From the NCBI GenBank assembly GCA_000751555.1, contig CCEZ01000019.1:1-64000 (forward strand): a DNA stretch of 64,000 nucleotides. The letters run 5' to 3'. Source of the stretch: Anaerosalibacter massiliensis (GTDB lineage: Bacteria > Bacillota > Clostridia > Tissierellales > Sporanaerobacteraceae). How positions within the stretch are numbered: the first letter of the stretch is position 1; each line of letters begins with the position of its first letter. The notes beneath the pieces are model-generated. The model had not been told where the DNA came from. It did no database searches and saw only the letters and a program-made list of their open reading frames with translations. Made by a program: the position numbers and the translations under genes. This document shows, one piece after another, positions 52,155-61,446 of this stretch.

Positions 52155-52844
52155 TTAAATACTAGTTATTATACCTAAAATCAGAACTGAAACTACTGCT
52201 CCTAATGATGTCAATCCTACAATACCAAAGCCATTGAGAAGAGAGTCTGAATTCTCTAGTATCTTTGAAAATCCAATTGTTACTGCCATATTTAAAGGAA
52301 TATTTACAGGACCTATAGTTGAACTTGCTGAATCCATTGCAATAGCAACAAATTCATCTGGTGCAAAATAAGTAAGTATTAGTATTAGAATTAGTATAGG
52401 CATTATTATCTTAGTATTAGGAATATTATTTAATATCTTAAATATTCCCAATGCCATTCCTCCCCCAAATCCAATAGCTACAGCATGAATAAGAATCTTT
52501 TGTGGAATAGCTCCCTTCAACCTTCAATGCTAATGCCTTTAAAGTAGGTTCTATCAGAGTAGCAAAGTATCCTAGTACAAATGCAAATAATATCACTATC
52601 CATTTACGTTCAAGATATATTAAATTTTCCCTACAGAATCCCCTAATGGTATTAAAGATATTGATACCCCTTTTAGGAAAAAATGTAGTCCAAATATACT
52701 TAATAGGAAACCTATAGTAAAGTTTTTTACACTTTCTATTGGCTTTCTAAGTATTAAAATTTAGAATAGAATAAGAAAAGCAGAGATAGGTATAACAGCT
52801 CTTGCTGTTTCCCAAAGCGCACTTAACCCCTCTAAATTTTTCAC
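52155..52844 (-). pseudogene. DUF1538 membrane protein, decayed
   Basis: From a GTG at 52844 (after AGGGGGC) the reading is VKNLEGLSALWETARAVIPI, then an in-frame TAA after ...FLILF, then ILILRKPIESV...FGLHFFLKGVS. A first shift near 52632 leads to NLIYLERKWIVILFAFVLGY and TLIEPTLKALAL. A second near 52513 leads to KILIHAVAIGFGGGMALGIF, running to 52155. So there are one nonsense and two frameshift changes. Intact DUF1538 proteins are multi-helix membrane proteins, often encoded next to PII-like proteins, and are thought to be transporters. Confidence 0.8.
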
Positions 52845-53093
52845 TTTAAACGCCCCCTCTTTTATTATCTAAAATATTATTAAAAAATATTATTAAATTC
52901 TATTGACTTAAATGAATATAATAATTAAAATAGTTAAAGATATATTTCCTCATATATGAAAACCTTAACTTCAATAATAGAGCCTTCCAATTAAACGAAA
53001 TTATATCATATTTGATACTATGTCAAAATAAATGTATTAAGCCAAATAATATATTTTTTAAACACACCATATTCAAAAACATATTAAAATAGA

Positions 53094-53123
53094 TTGACTT
53101 ACTTATTTTAGGGTAAATATAAT
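53094..53123 (+). promoter_or_regulatory. Promoter of the barrel-like gene
   Basis: TTGACT (53094-53099), 18 bp, TATAAT (53118-53123), ~60 bp before the start at 53185. The 340-bp gap from 52845 to 53184 holds nothing else I recognise. Confidence 0.65.
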
Positions 53124-53184
53124 CATTAACTATAATTAGGACATAATATTCTATGTAAATCTATAAAGATTGGAGGTATATAAA

Positions 53185-53865
53185 ATGGAAAAGGAAAAAT
53201 ATATTCCTGAAGTAAAATCAAAACTAAGGAGTAGGATAATAGAAGTACCACCAGTTATATATAAAGCTACTGGCATAAAAGTATTGGGAACAAGGATTAA
53301 ATCCCTTCTTTTTTCTACAGATGTAGCAGTAATTAAAAACACTAATGCTAATTCAATAATAGCAGTATATCCTTTTACTCCTCAATTGTCTATTACGCAA
53401 GCAATTTTAGAAGTTGCTCCAGTTCCAGTTTTTGTAGGTGTAGGTGGGGGACTGACTACAGGGAAAAGATCTATAGATATTTCTCTTCAAGCTGAACTTA
53501 TGGGAGCTTATGGAGTAGTAGTAAATGCTCCAACCAGTACACAAGTAATAAGTAAAATGTATAAAAGAATTGATATACCTATTATTGCAACTGTAGCATC
53601 TCATTATGATGATTATAAAGCCAAATTAGATGCTGGAGCAAGAATTTTAAATGTATCAGGGGGATCAGAAACCACTGAAATAGTCGAAAAAATTAGAAAA
53701 GACTATGGAAAAGAACTTCCAATCATAGCAACAGGCGGTCCTACAGACCAATCTATATTGAATACTATTGAAGCGGGAGCCAATGCCATTACCTATACCC
53801 CACCTTCAAGTGGAAAAGTATTTGCAAGCATTATGGATCAATATAGAATTAAAAAAGAGAATTAG
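53185..53865 (+). CDS. Predicted TIM-barrel-like protein of unknown function
   Basis: A 226-aa soluble protein. The strand-loop pattern suggests a beta/alpha barrel: STDVAVIKNTNANSIIAVYP, VPVFVGVGGGLTTGKRSIDI, GAYGVVVNAPTS, IPIIATVASHYDDYKAKLDAGARILNV (given in parts), LPIIATGGPTDQSILNTIEAGANAITYTPP. The GG-rich phosphate-binding-like loops and the IATGGPT end resemble nucleotide or phosphosugar binding barrels; relatives are annotated loosely as hydrolases. The start is at 53185 after GGAGGTATATAAA, not the TTG at 53170 that is part of the site. It has its own promoter and terminator. Confidence 0.7.
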   Translation: MEKEKYIPEVKSKLRSRIIEVPPVIYKATGIKVLGTRIKSLLFSTDVAVIKNTNANSIIAVYPFTPQLSITQAILEVAPVPVFVGVGGGLTTGKRSIDISLQAELMGAYGVVVNAPTSTQVISKMYKRIDIPIIATVASHYDDYKAKLDAGARILNVSGGSETTEIVEKIRKDYGKELPIIATGGPTDQSILNTIEAGANAITYTPPSSGKVFASIMDQYRIKKEN

Positions 53866-53890
53866 GAAGCCTAAATTTAGGCTTCCTAAT
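53861..53890. terminator. 30-bp perfect palindrome ending two convergent genes
   Basis: ATTAGGAAGCCTAAA/TTTAGGCTTCCTAAT is perfect and includes the stop codon of the barrel-like gene. It faces the symporter gene end at 53909, so it likely terminates from both sides. Confidence 0.7.
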
Positions 53891-53908
53891 TCTTATACTT
53901 TTATTATA

Positions 53909-55315
53909 TTATGGTGTTGTTAATTGTTCACTTACCTCACCATTTTCCATTTTTATTTTCTTATCATAATCCTTTGTTGCTTTAATTATAATTGGGCTTA
54001 AACCTAAAATACCTATTAAATTTGGTATTATCATTAAACCATTGAATACATCTGATATACTCCATACTATTTCTAAGGAAGTAGTTGCTCCTATAAAAGT
54101 TATAATTATCCAAGCCCAGCTATAATAGTTAACAGCCTTTAACCCTGCAATATATTCAACACATTTAGAACCATAGTAAAACCAACCAAGAATAGTTGAA
54201 AATGCAAAGAATATTAGTCCAATGGATATGATATAACCTCCTATACCTGGAAGTAATGTTTTAAAAGCAGCTGTAGTTAGAGTTGCGCCTTGTAAATTAC
54301 CTTCAATCACCATAGCACCATTTGAACCTACAGTTACTAATCCAGAAGACAAAATAACAAGAGCTGTCATTGTACAAATTATAATAGTATCTATAAAAAC
54401 ACCTAATGAAGCCATAATACCTTCAGTCATTGGATCATTATTTTTAGAAGCAGCATGGGCTATTGGAGCACTTCCAAGACCAGCCTCATTAGAAAATACT
54501 CCCCTTGCAATTCCAAATCTTATTACTGTCCCGAGCAATCCTCCTCCTACCGCTTGACCTGTAAAAGCATTTGCAAATATCATTTTAAAAACTGTTGGAA
54601 GCATAGTTATATTGCTAAATATAGCTATAAGTGAACCTATAATATACATTATTGCCATAGTAGGTACTAATTTTTCAGTTACACGTCCAATATTTTTAAT
54701 ACCACCAATTATTACTAATCCCGTAAGTACAGCAATTACTATACCAGTTATAATAGGACTTATTCCAAAAGTAGCTTTAACAGATTCTGAGACTGAGTTA
54801 GCTTGAGTCATATTTCCAATACCAAAGGAAGCTATAAAGCCAAAGAAAGCAAACAACCAACCTAGCCAATTAGCATTAATTCCATATTCTTTTTCGAGAC
54901 CCCTACTTATATAATACATAGGTCCACCAGATTTTTCTCCATCATCATTTGTTATTCTATACTTTATTGCAAGAAATGCTTCAGCAAATTTAGTTGCACC
55001 ACCAAAAGCTCCACTTACCCACATCCAAAATACAGCTCCTGGTCCACCAAAGGATATAGCAGATGCAACTCCAACAATATTTCCTGTTCCAATGGTCGCT
55101 GCCATAGATGTCATTAAGGCTTGGAAGGGACTTATATCTCCTTCACCATATTCTTCTCCAGAAAGAAGGGATTTTGTTGCTGCATTCATCTTTCTAAATT
55201 GAATAAACTTAGTTCTAAAACTTAAATATATTCCAGTTCCCACTAGTAGTGCAACAACAACGGGTCCCCAAACTATATCAGCAGCTTTAGAAATAAAACT
55301 CTGGAAAAAACTCAT
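53909..55315 (-). CDS. Alanine/glycine:cation symporter (AGCS), copy 1
   Basis: A 468-aa sodium- or proton-coupled amino-acid carrier with about eleven helices. Family signatures: QALMTSMAATIGTGNIVGVASAIS, GGPGAVFWMWVSGAFGGATKF, GGPMYYISRGLEKEYG (each within one region) and SNEAGLGSAPIAHAASKN. It is a close paralogue of the carrier at 55800. The start at 55315 follows GGGAGGTATATTT. Alanine, glycine or glutamine are possible substrates; the nearby GlnK/GlnL-like system suggests glutamine-linked regulation, as for B. subtilis glnT. Confidence 0.9.
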   Translation of the reverse strand: MSFFQSFISKAADIVWGPVVVALLVGTGIYLSFRTKFIQFRKMNAATKSLLSGEEYGEGDISPFQALMTSMAATIGTGNIVGVASAISFGGPGAVFWMWVSGAFGGATKFAEAFLAIKYRITNDDGEKSGGPMYYISRGLEKEYGINANWLGWLFAFFGFIASFGIGNMTQANSVSESVKATFGISPIITGIVIAVLTGLVIIGGIKNIGRVTEKLVPTMAIMYIIGSLIAIFSNITMLPTVFKMIFANAFTGQAVGGGLLGTVIRFGIARGVFSNEAGLGSAPIAHAASKNNDPMTEGIMASLGVFIDTIIICTMTALVILSSGLVTVGSNGAMVIEGNLQGATLTTAAFKTLLPGIGGYIISIGLIFFAFSTILGWFYYGSKCVEYIAGLKAVNYYSWAWIIITFIGATTSLEIVWSISDVFNGLMIIPNLIGILGLSPIIIKATKDYDKKIKMENGEVSEQLTTP

Positions 55316-55433
55316 AAATATACCTCCCAATTTATTTTATTATTAGTTAATAAATTTTAGATTATTCAATGTTAAAATTATACGATATAAACTTCAATAA
55401 AATACATTAAACTACTTTAAACCTCAAGATATT

Positions 55434-55467
55434 TTCTGAAAATTATAAATCGTTTTTATTTTCACAA
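55434..55467 (-). repeat. Fossil copy of the regulator 3' end upstream of symporter copy 1
   Basis: This stretch matches 57290-57323 at 32 of 34 positions. At 57290-57323 it spans the last codons and stop of the GlnL-like regulator (HCENKND stop) and the start of the symporter leader. Here, on the minus strand, the same frame reads ICENKNDL stop but has no gene around it. It is best explained by tandem duplication of a regulator-symporter unit followed by loss of the second regulator copy. The rest of the 390-bp gap (55316-55704) is AT-rich without other recognised features. Confidence 0.65.
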
Positions 55468-55704
55468 ATCTTCGTCTGTATTTTAACGATTTATTTTGAA
55501 GTCTTATGTAGTATTTAAGTTTTATATTATTTTCTTAAAGTCTTATATATTCTGGGTTGTTGATCTATCTTCATACTATTAAATTTAAAATTTCTTATTT
55601 TTTATTACAATATATTACTTTTTTCTCTGTATCGTTGATATCTAATTAACAATATCTTTTTTACTAAAATATTAATATTATACCTTTAAATTTAAAGAAT
55701 AATA

Positions 55705-55759
55705 AAATAGGCTTCTTTAATTATAGATTTCCCATCCTATAAATTAAAGAAGCCTATTT
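55705..55759 (-). terminator. Terminator after symporter copy 2
   Basis: AAATAGGCTTCTTTAATT (55705-55722) and AATTAAAGAAGCCTATTT (55742-55759) form a perfect 18-bp stem, with TTATTATT after it on the minus strand. Confidence 0.75.
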
Positions 55760-55799
55760 ATAAATATTTTATAATTTATGATATTTCTTTTCCCATATA

Positions 55800-57212
55800 T
55801 TATCCAATAGGATTTGTTAATTGTTCTCTTACTTTGTCTTTCTCAATTTTAATTTTCTTATCATATTCTTTTGTCATTTTAAACACAACTGGACTAAGAG
55901 CTATAAGACCTATTATATTTGGTATTGCCATTAAACCATTAAACATATCTGATAAATTCCACACTATTTCTAAAGGTACAACTGCTCCTACAAAGGAAAG
56001 TACTACCCAGACCCATTTATATACATTTACGGCTTTTAATCCTGCAATATACTCAATACATTTAGCTCCATAATAATACCATCCAATAATAGTTGAAAAC
56101 GCGAAAAATATTAGTCCAAAAGTTACAACATAACCACCTATACCTGGTATCAATTCATCAAATGCTACTGTAGTTAATGTAGCACCATTTAAATTACCTT
56201 CAATTTCCATAATACCATTTCCATTTATAGTTACTAACCCAGAAGTTAAGATAACGATTGCAGTCATAGTACATATTATTATTGTAGTAAAAAATGAATC
56301 AAGAGAAGCTATAATACCTTGAGCTACAGGATCATCATTTTTAGATGATGCATGAGCTATTGGAGCACTTCCAAGTCCTGCTTCATTTGAAAACATACCT
56401 CTAGATACACCTATTCTGATTATAGTACCTAATGTACCACCTGCTAACGCTTCTGCTGTAAAAGCATTTATAAATATCATTTTGAAAACTGTGGGAACCA
56501 TAGATACATTACTTAATATAGCTATAATTGAACCTACAATATAAGATACTGACATAATAGGAACTATTTTTTCAGTTATTTTTCCGATATTTTTAACTCC
56601 GCCAATTATTACTAATGCTGTCAATACTGCTATAACCCCTCCTGATATATAAGGGTTTATTCCAAGAACTACCTTTAATGAATCAGAAACTGCATTAGCT
56701 TGAGTCATATTTCCAATACCAAGAGAAGCTATAAGTCCAAAAAGTGCAAACAACCATCCAAGCCAACTAGCATTAATTCCATATTGTTCTTTAATGCCTC
56801 GACTTATATAATACATTGGACCACCAGATTTTTCTCCATCTTCATTTGTTATCCTATATTTCACAGCAAGAAGACCTTCAGCAAACTTAGTAGCTCCACC
56901 GAAGAGACCACTTACCCACATCCAAAATATAGCTCCTGGTCCTCCCATCACTATTGCAGATGCTACTCCTGCAATATTACCAGTTCCAATAGTTGCTGCC
57001 ATAGATGTCATTAAAGCTTGAAATGGTGTTAAATCACCTTCTCCTTCATCTGATTTAGATGTAAGAAGTTTAAGACTAGTTTTCATTTTCCTAAATTGAA
57101 TAAACCTAGTAGCAATACTTAAGTAAATACCTATTCCTACTAATAAAATAATAGTTACAGGTCCCCAGGCTAACTTCACCCCTTGGGAAACGATTGCCTC
57201 AAAAGTTTTCAT
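55800..57212 (-). CDS. Alanine/glycine:cation symporter (AGCS), copy 2
   Basis: A 470-aa carrier, about two-thirds or more identical to copy 1 by eye over its length. It has the same motifs (ATIGTGNIAGVASAIVMGGPG, SGGPMYYISRGIKEQYG, SNEAGLGSAPIAHASSKN; shown in short parts) and the same C-terminal KKIKIE...REQLT. The ATG at 57212 follows TTAGGAGG. It lies 90 bp after the GlnL-like regulator and in the same direction, so it is probably a direct regulatory target or co-transcribed with it. Confidence 0.9.
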   Translation of the reverse strand: MKTFEAIVSQGVKLAWGPVTIILLVGIGIYLSIATRFIQFRKMKTSLKLLTSKSDEGEGDLTPFQALMTSMAATIGTGNIAGVASAIVMGGPGAIFWMWVSGLFGGATKFAEGLLAVKYRITNEDGEKSGGPMYYISRGIKEQYGINASWLGWLFALFGLIASLGIGNMTQANAVSDSLKVVLGINPYISGGVIAVLTALVIIGGVKNIGKITEKIVPIMSVSYIVGSIIAILSNVSMVPTVFKMIFINAFTAEALAGGTLGTIIRIGVSRGMFSNEAGLGSAPIAHASSKNDDPVAQGIIASLDSFFTTIIICTMTAIVILTSGLVTINGNGIMEIEGNLNGATLTTVAFDELIPGIGGYVVTFGLIFFAFSTIIGWYYYGAKCIEYIAGLKAVNVYKWVWVVLSFVGAVVPLEIVWNLSDMFNGLMAIPNIIGLIALSPVVFKMTKEYDKKIKIEKDKVREQLTNPIG

Positions 57213-57301
57213 ATAAAAACCTCCTAATTTAAACTCAATTAAAGTATATATTAGGAGATTCAACAAACTACAGAGTACTACAAAATATATTCTGAAAATT
57301 T

Positions 57302-58147
57302 TTAATCGTTTTTATTTTCACAATGTGTTATGAGGCCAGCTATAAACTTTTTTGTATTTACCGAACCTCTTCTATCAGATTTTTTCCTTAGATAATCCAT
57401 TTCCTTCTTGACTTGTTCAAAGTTAAATAAGCTACTTGAATATTCTACAAACGTATCATTCATATAATCTTCAATTCCTAAGCTAGCTATATTTGACATA
57501 GCCACGGCAATAGTTCTTCTCATTCGCTGTTCCATAGATTTTGGATTTTTAGAAAAATTATTGCAAAGATTTCGTATAGTCACATTGGAAATATCTATAT
57601 CTTTATTAATAATATATTGGGACACTTTAATAATATCATAACTTCCTTTTTCACCCATAATGCCCAATTTTATTAATATATCTTTGATACATTGTTCACA
57701 AGAATATTTTCTATCTTTATACTCTACATAAGACTCTTTATCATTAAATAATTGTTGAATTTTTACAAGGGTTCTATCAATCTCTATTCTTTCTCTTACT
57801 TTCTTTATAATTATCTCTACTTCTAATGCATTTATAGGTTTGTAAATATAATACTCTACGCCGTATTTATAAGCTTTTTCTACCATATCTTTAGAAGATA
57901 CTTGAGATATCATTATAAATTCTATATTAGGATAATAATTCTTAAGTTTTTTTACAATTGATATTCCATCTTCACCTGGCATCAAAAGATCTATAAGTAC
58001 TAAATCTGGTTCAAGTTCTTTGATCTTTTCATATCCTTCATTTCCATTTGTAGATTTTCCTACAACAGTCCCTAAATTTCTATCATAAATAATCTTTTCC
58101 AATATCCTAACAACATTCATATCATCATCTAATATAAATATTTTCAT
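57302..58147 (-). CDS. GlnL/YcbB-type response regulator
   Basis: A 281-aa protein: receiver domain (DDD at 7-9, phospho-Asp53 in VLIDLLMPGEDG, Lys in YIYKPINALE) and a C-terminal YcbB-type DNA-binding domain with MEQRMRRTIAVAMSNIASLG and KKFIAGLITHCENKND. In B. subtilis, GlnL with GlnK activates a glutaminase/glutamine-transporter operon whose carrier (GlnT) is an AGCS protein. The same pairing with two AGCS genes here supports amino-acid-responsive control. It overlaps the kinase gene by 4 bp. Confidence 0.85.
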   Translation of the reverse strand: MKIFILDDDMNVVRILEKIIYDRNLGTVVGKSTNGNEGYEKIKELEPDLVLIDLLMPGEDGISIVKKLKNYYPNIEFIMISQVSSKDMVEKAYKYGVEYYIYKPINALEVEIIIKKVRERIEIDRTLVKIQQLFNDKESYVEYKDRKYSCEQCIKDILIKLGIMGEKGSYDIIKVSQYIINKDIDISNVTIRNLCNNFSKNPKSMEQRMRRTIAVAMSNIASLGIEDYMNDTFVEYSSSLFNFEQVKKEMDYLRKKSDRRGSVNTKKFIAGLITHCENKND

Positions 58148-59403
58148 ATATTTTCAACCTCCAATTCTGTAATTGGAATAAATATTTCAAATGTAGTACC
58201 CTCACCTATTTTAGAGAATATATTAATATTTCCCTTTAAGTGAACTTCAACTATGTTTTTTACAAGACTTAATCCTAATCCTCTATTTATTTCACCTGTT
58301 ACATAATTTATTTTTGTAGAATATCCTGGTGAGAAAATATAATCTAAATCTTCTTCACTTATTCCACAGCCATTATCTTTAATTATAAATAAATGCTCCT
58401 TTTCTCTAACTTCATGAATAAATATAATTTTGCCTGTATTTTCTATAGATTCAATGGAATTCATTATAATATTTCTTAATATAGACATTAAATAATAATG
58501 TTTTTCTGTGTAGAAGTTTTCTCCTAGTTGAAAATCCAATGCAATTCTTTTCTTTTTATATTTAATCTCTGTCTTCATACTATTTTCTAATATTCGTTCT
58601 ATCTCATGAAAATAAATTCCTTTGTCATTAAGTTTATTAGAAATTACTTCTTCTATCCCCTTAACTACTAGCCCATATTCCTTTTTAATTTCATGAACAT
58701 CTTTAGAGATATCTAAAGCTCTATTACCCCAACTTTCCCTATCTTCTTTATTATTAATCTTGAAAAACAATTCATATGCATTAGACATAACTGACTCAAT
58801 ATTTTCCATGTTCTTTTCCATCCAATATATTTCCGTCTTAAGTCTAGATGTAAGCCAGAGAAGTTTAATATATCTTTCCTCATGTTCTTTTTTCATTAAA
58901 AACATTCTGTAATACCTGAGAGAATTGAGTATTAACCACACAATCCCCGCTCTTATAAAAGCTACTAATATTAAACCTCTTATTACATTTGATTCTCTTA
59001 AAAAAACATTGTCTCCAATTCTAATATAGACCTCTAATAAATTTCCTAAAAAATCACTTACAAAAGAAATAATAAACATTTGATTTGAAGTAATAGATAC
59101 TAGAAAATTCTTACATATGAAGAAAACGGTACCATAAACTATATAAAATATCGTTTCTGGAAAATACCAAAATATGTCTGTATTAGGAAAACTTCCTCCT
59201 AAAATAACTCTAAAAATATATAAGGACAATCCTGAAAAAATTCCTAATAAAATTGGATTTATCTCATCATACATAAATAAGAATATCGGAAACACTATAC
59301 CAGCAAAAGAAAATTTAAAATTCGATATGTAAAAATTTATATATAATTGTGCTGATATACCTACTGCAAGGATAGTTAAAAGAAACTTTTTTTGCTTATT
59401 CAT
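58144..59403 (-). CDS. GlnK/YcbA-type sensor histidine kinase
   Basis: A 419-aa kinase with about six membrane helices in residues 1-165 and no large extracellular domain (5TM-5TMR-like sensor), a coiled linker, a histidine in DVHEIKKEY as likely phosphoacceptor, and an ATPase domain (NIIMNSIESIENTG, KDNGCGISEEDL, GLGLSLVKNIVEVH). It belongs with the GlnL-like regulator downstream. The signal may be an amino acid near or in the membrane, by analogy with B. subtilis GlnK. Confidence 0.85.
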   Translation of the reverse strand: MNKQKKFLLTILAVGISAQLYINFYISNFKFSFAGIVFPIFLFMYDEINPILLGIFSGLSLYIFRVILGGSFPNTDIFWYFPETIFYIVYGTVFFICKNFLVSITSNQMFIISFVSDFLGNLLEVYIRIGDNVFLRESNVIRGLILVAFIRAGIVWLILNSLRYYRMFLMKKEHEERYIKLLWLTSRLKTEIYWMEKNMENIESVMSNAYELFFKINNKEDRESWGNRALDISKDVHEIKKEYGLVVKGIEEVISNKLNDKGIYFHEIERILENSMKTEIKYKKKRIALDFQLGENFYTEKHYYLMSILRNIIMNSIESIENTGKIIFIHEVREKEHLFIIKDNGCGISEEDLDYIFSPGYSTKINYVTGEINRGLGLSLVKNIVEVHLKGNINIFSKIGEGTTFEIFIPITELEVENI

Positions 59404-59502
59404 TACATCACCTTAAGTTATGTATTTGAATATATTATGCCATTATTATAATAATTATATCATTTGGAAAGAAATAAGTGAAATACTGATATTATTTTAA
59501 CA

Positions 59503-59544
59503 AAATATAAATAAGAAGAGTATATACTCTTCTTATTTATATTT
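59503..59544. terminator. 42-bp perfect palindrome
   Basis: The sequence centred between 59523 and 59524 (AAGAAGAGTATATACTCTTCTT core) is a perfect inverted repeat over 42 bp. It lies ten bases past the stop of the truncated lyase gene, and probably is its terminator; the lack of a clean T-run makes this less sure. Confidence 0.6.
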
Positions 59545-59553
59545 ATCTAAATG

Positions 59554-59967
59554 CTAAATAATAATACATAATGCTTGCTTTAAATCATTAATTATATCTT
59601 CAGTTATTTCTAAACCAATAGATAATCTTATAAGTCCATCTGAAATACCACTTTCTTTTCTTTCTTCTTCTGTATAAGGAGAATGAGTCATAAAAGCTGG
59701 ATGTTGAATCAAAGTTTCTGTATCTCCTAAACTTACTGCTAAAGAGCAAAGTTTAACATTATCCATAACTTTCTTTCCGTCTTCTATACCACCTTTTATT
59801 TCAAAGGATATAATAGCCCTTAGAAGTTTCATCTGTTTTTTGGCTAATTCATATTGAGGAAAACTTTTAAGTCCTGGATAGTAGACTTTTTCAACTATTG
59901 GATGCTTTTCAAAGAATTTAACTACTTTGGAACTATTTTCACAATGTTTATCCATTCTTATTTCCAA
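59554..59967 (-). pseudogene. C-terminal remnant of a methionine gamma-lyase / cystathionine lyase-type enzyme
   Basis: The 137 residues correspond only to the last third of a Cys/Met-metabolism PLP enzyme: [58 protein letters not shown] and the C-terminal [10 protein letters not shown]. The first ~260 residues, including the PLP lysine, are absent, and no trace of them is seen upstream; an intergenic region and a new gene start there. It cannot be a working lyase on its own. A deletion at ~59970 seems to have removed the 5' part. Confidence 0.85.
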
Positions 59968-60108
59968 ATTTTATTTATATTCTGACTTTAATTATAATAT
60001 AAAACCATATATGAAATAAAGATTTTAAATGTTTGTTAATACTTTTTAAGTAACAATTTTTATTCTCTCCAATATAATGATAGTAAAATAAATTTTAGGT
60101 GATGAATA

Positions 60109-61422
60109 ATGTATAGAAATTTAATATTTGGAATAGATACATTAGTTCCAATTAGGAATGGGAAAAAAGTACCTTATATAAATTTTGACAATGGAGCTAC
60201 AACCCCTCCTTTTTCTTCTGTTATTAATGGAATTAACAATTTTGCACCTTGGTATTCTTCCATACATAGAGGCACTGGATATAAATCTGTTCTTTCATCT
60301 GATTTCTATGATAAATCAAGGAATGTAGTATTAAATTTTGTCAAAGGAGACCCTCGATATCATGAAGTAATCTTTGTTAAAAATACAACAGAAGCTATAA
60401 ATAAGCTCTCCTATAGATTATTTGAAGAAGATAAAGATGATGTTATATTATCTACCTTTATGGAGCATCATTCAAATGACCTACCTTGGAGAAACAAATA
60501 CAAAGTAGATTATATAGATATAGATACATTTGGTAGACTCTCTTTAGATGATTTAGAATACAAACTTAAAAAATATAATGGCAAAGTTAAATTGGTGGCA
60601 GTCACAGGAGCTTCAAATGTGACAGGTTATATAAATCCTATTTATAAAATTGCTAGAATAGCCCATAAATATAATGCAAAAATATTAGTAGATGGTGCAC
60701 AACTAATCCCCCACTATCCAGTAGATATGAAACCTATTAATTCTAATAGTCATATAGATTACCTTGCCTTTTCTGCTCATAAAATGTATGCTCCATTTGG
60801 CACTGGTGTCCTTATAGGCCCAAGGGAAACTTTTGTGAAAGGAGATCCTGAATTTGTAGGAGGAGGAACTGTCAGTATTGTAACCCCAGACTTTGTTATA
60901 TGGGAAAATCCACCCAATAAAGAAGAGGCCGGCACTCCAAATATTATGGGTGTAGTAGCTTTAATGGCCAGCATAAAAAATCTAAGAGATATAGGAATGG
61001 AAAATATTCATGAATATGAAGAACTTTTAACAAATTATACTCTTGAAAAAATTAAAAATATACCTAATATTAATCTATATTGTGATAAAACTATTAATAA
61101 TAGAGTTTCTATAATTCCTTTTAATATTGAAGGGATTCACCATGAAATAGTAGCTAAAATCCTTGCTTCCGAAGGTGGAATTGCAGTAAGAAGTGGATGT
61201 TTCTGTGCCCAACCTTATATACAAAAATTGCTTAAAATTGATCCGAAAGATATAGAAAAATATAAAGATGATTCAACTTTACCTCGCCCTGGTATGGTTA
61301 GAGTCAGTTTTGGCCTCTATAATAACTTTGAAGAGATAAATATTTTTATAGAATTGCTCAGAGAAATTGCATTAAATAGAGAAAAATATAATACTAAGTA
61401 TAGAAAACCTCTTTTTTTCTAA
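60109..61422 (+). CDS. Class V aminotransferase, cysteine desulfurase (SufS/CsdA-like)
   Basis: A 437-aa PLP enzyme. Motifs: INFDNGATTPPFSSV, SSIHRGTGYKS, FVKNTTEAINKLSYRL, FMEHHSNDLPW, the PLP lysine in SAHKMYAPFGTGVLIG, and the sulfur-carrying Cys in RSGCFCAQPY. It should release sulfur from cysteine as a persulfide. It is longer than IscS and has a SufS-type cysteine loop. It is followed 24 bp later by a DsrE-family gene, suggesting sulfur hand-over to that protein rather than a standard SufU/IscU scaffold, which is absent here. Confidence 0.88.
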   Translation: MYRNLIFGIDTLVPIRNGKKVPYINFDNGATTPPFSSVINGINNFAPWYSSIHRGTGYKSVLSSDFYDKSRNVVLNFVKGDPRYHEVIFVKNTTEAINKLSYRLFEEDKDDVILSTFMEHHSNDLPWRNKYKVDYIDIDTFGRLSLDDLEYKLKKYNGKVKLVAVTGASNVTGYINPIYKIARIAHKYNAKILVDGAQLIPHYPVDMKPINSNSHIDYLAFSAHKMYAPFGTGVLIGPRETFVKGDPEFVGGGTVSIVTPDFVIWENPPNKEEAGTPNIMGVVALMASIKNLRDIGMENIHEYEELLTNYTLEKIKNIPNINLYCDKTINNRVSIIPFNIEGIHHEIVAKILASEGGIAVRSGCFCAQPYIQKLLKIDPKDIEKYKDDSTLPRPGMVRVSFGLYNNFEEINIFIELLREIALNREKYNTKYRKPLFF

Positions 61423-61446
61423 AACTAATAAAAAGGAGGTTTTTCA

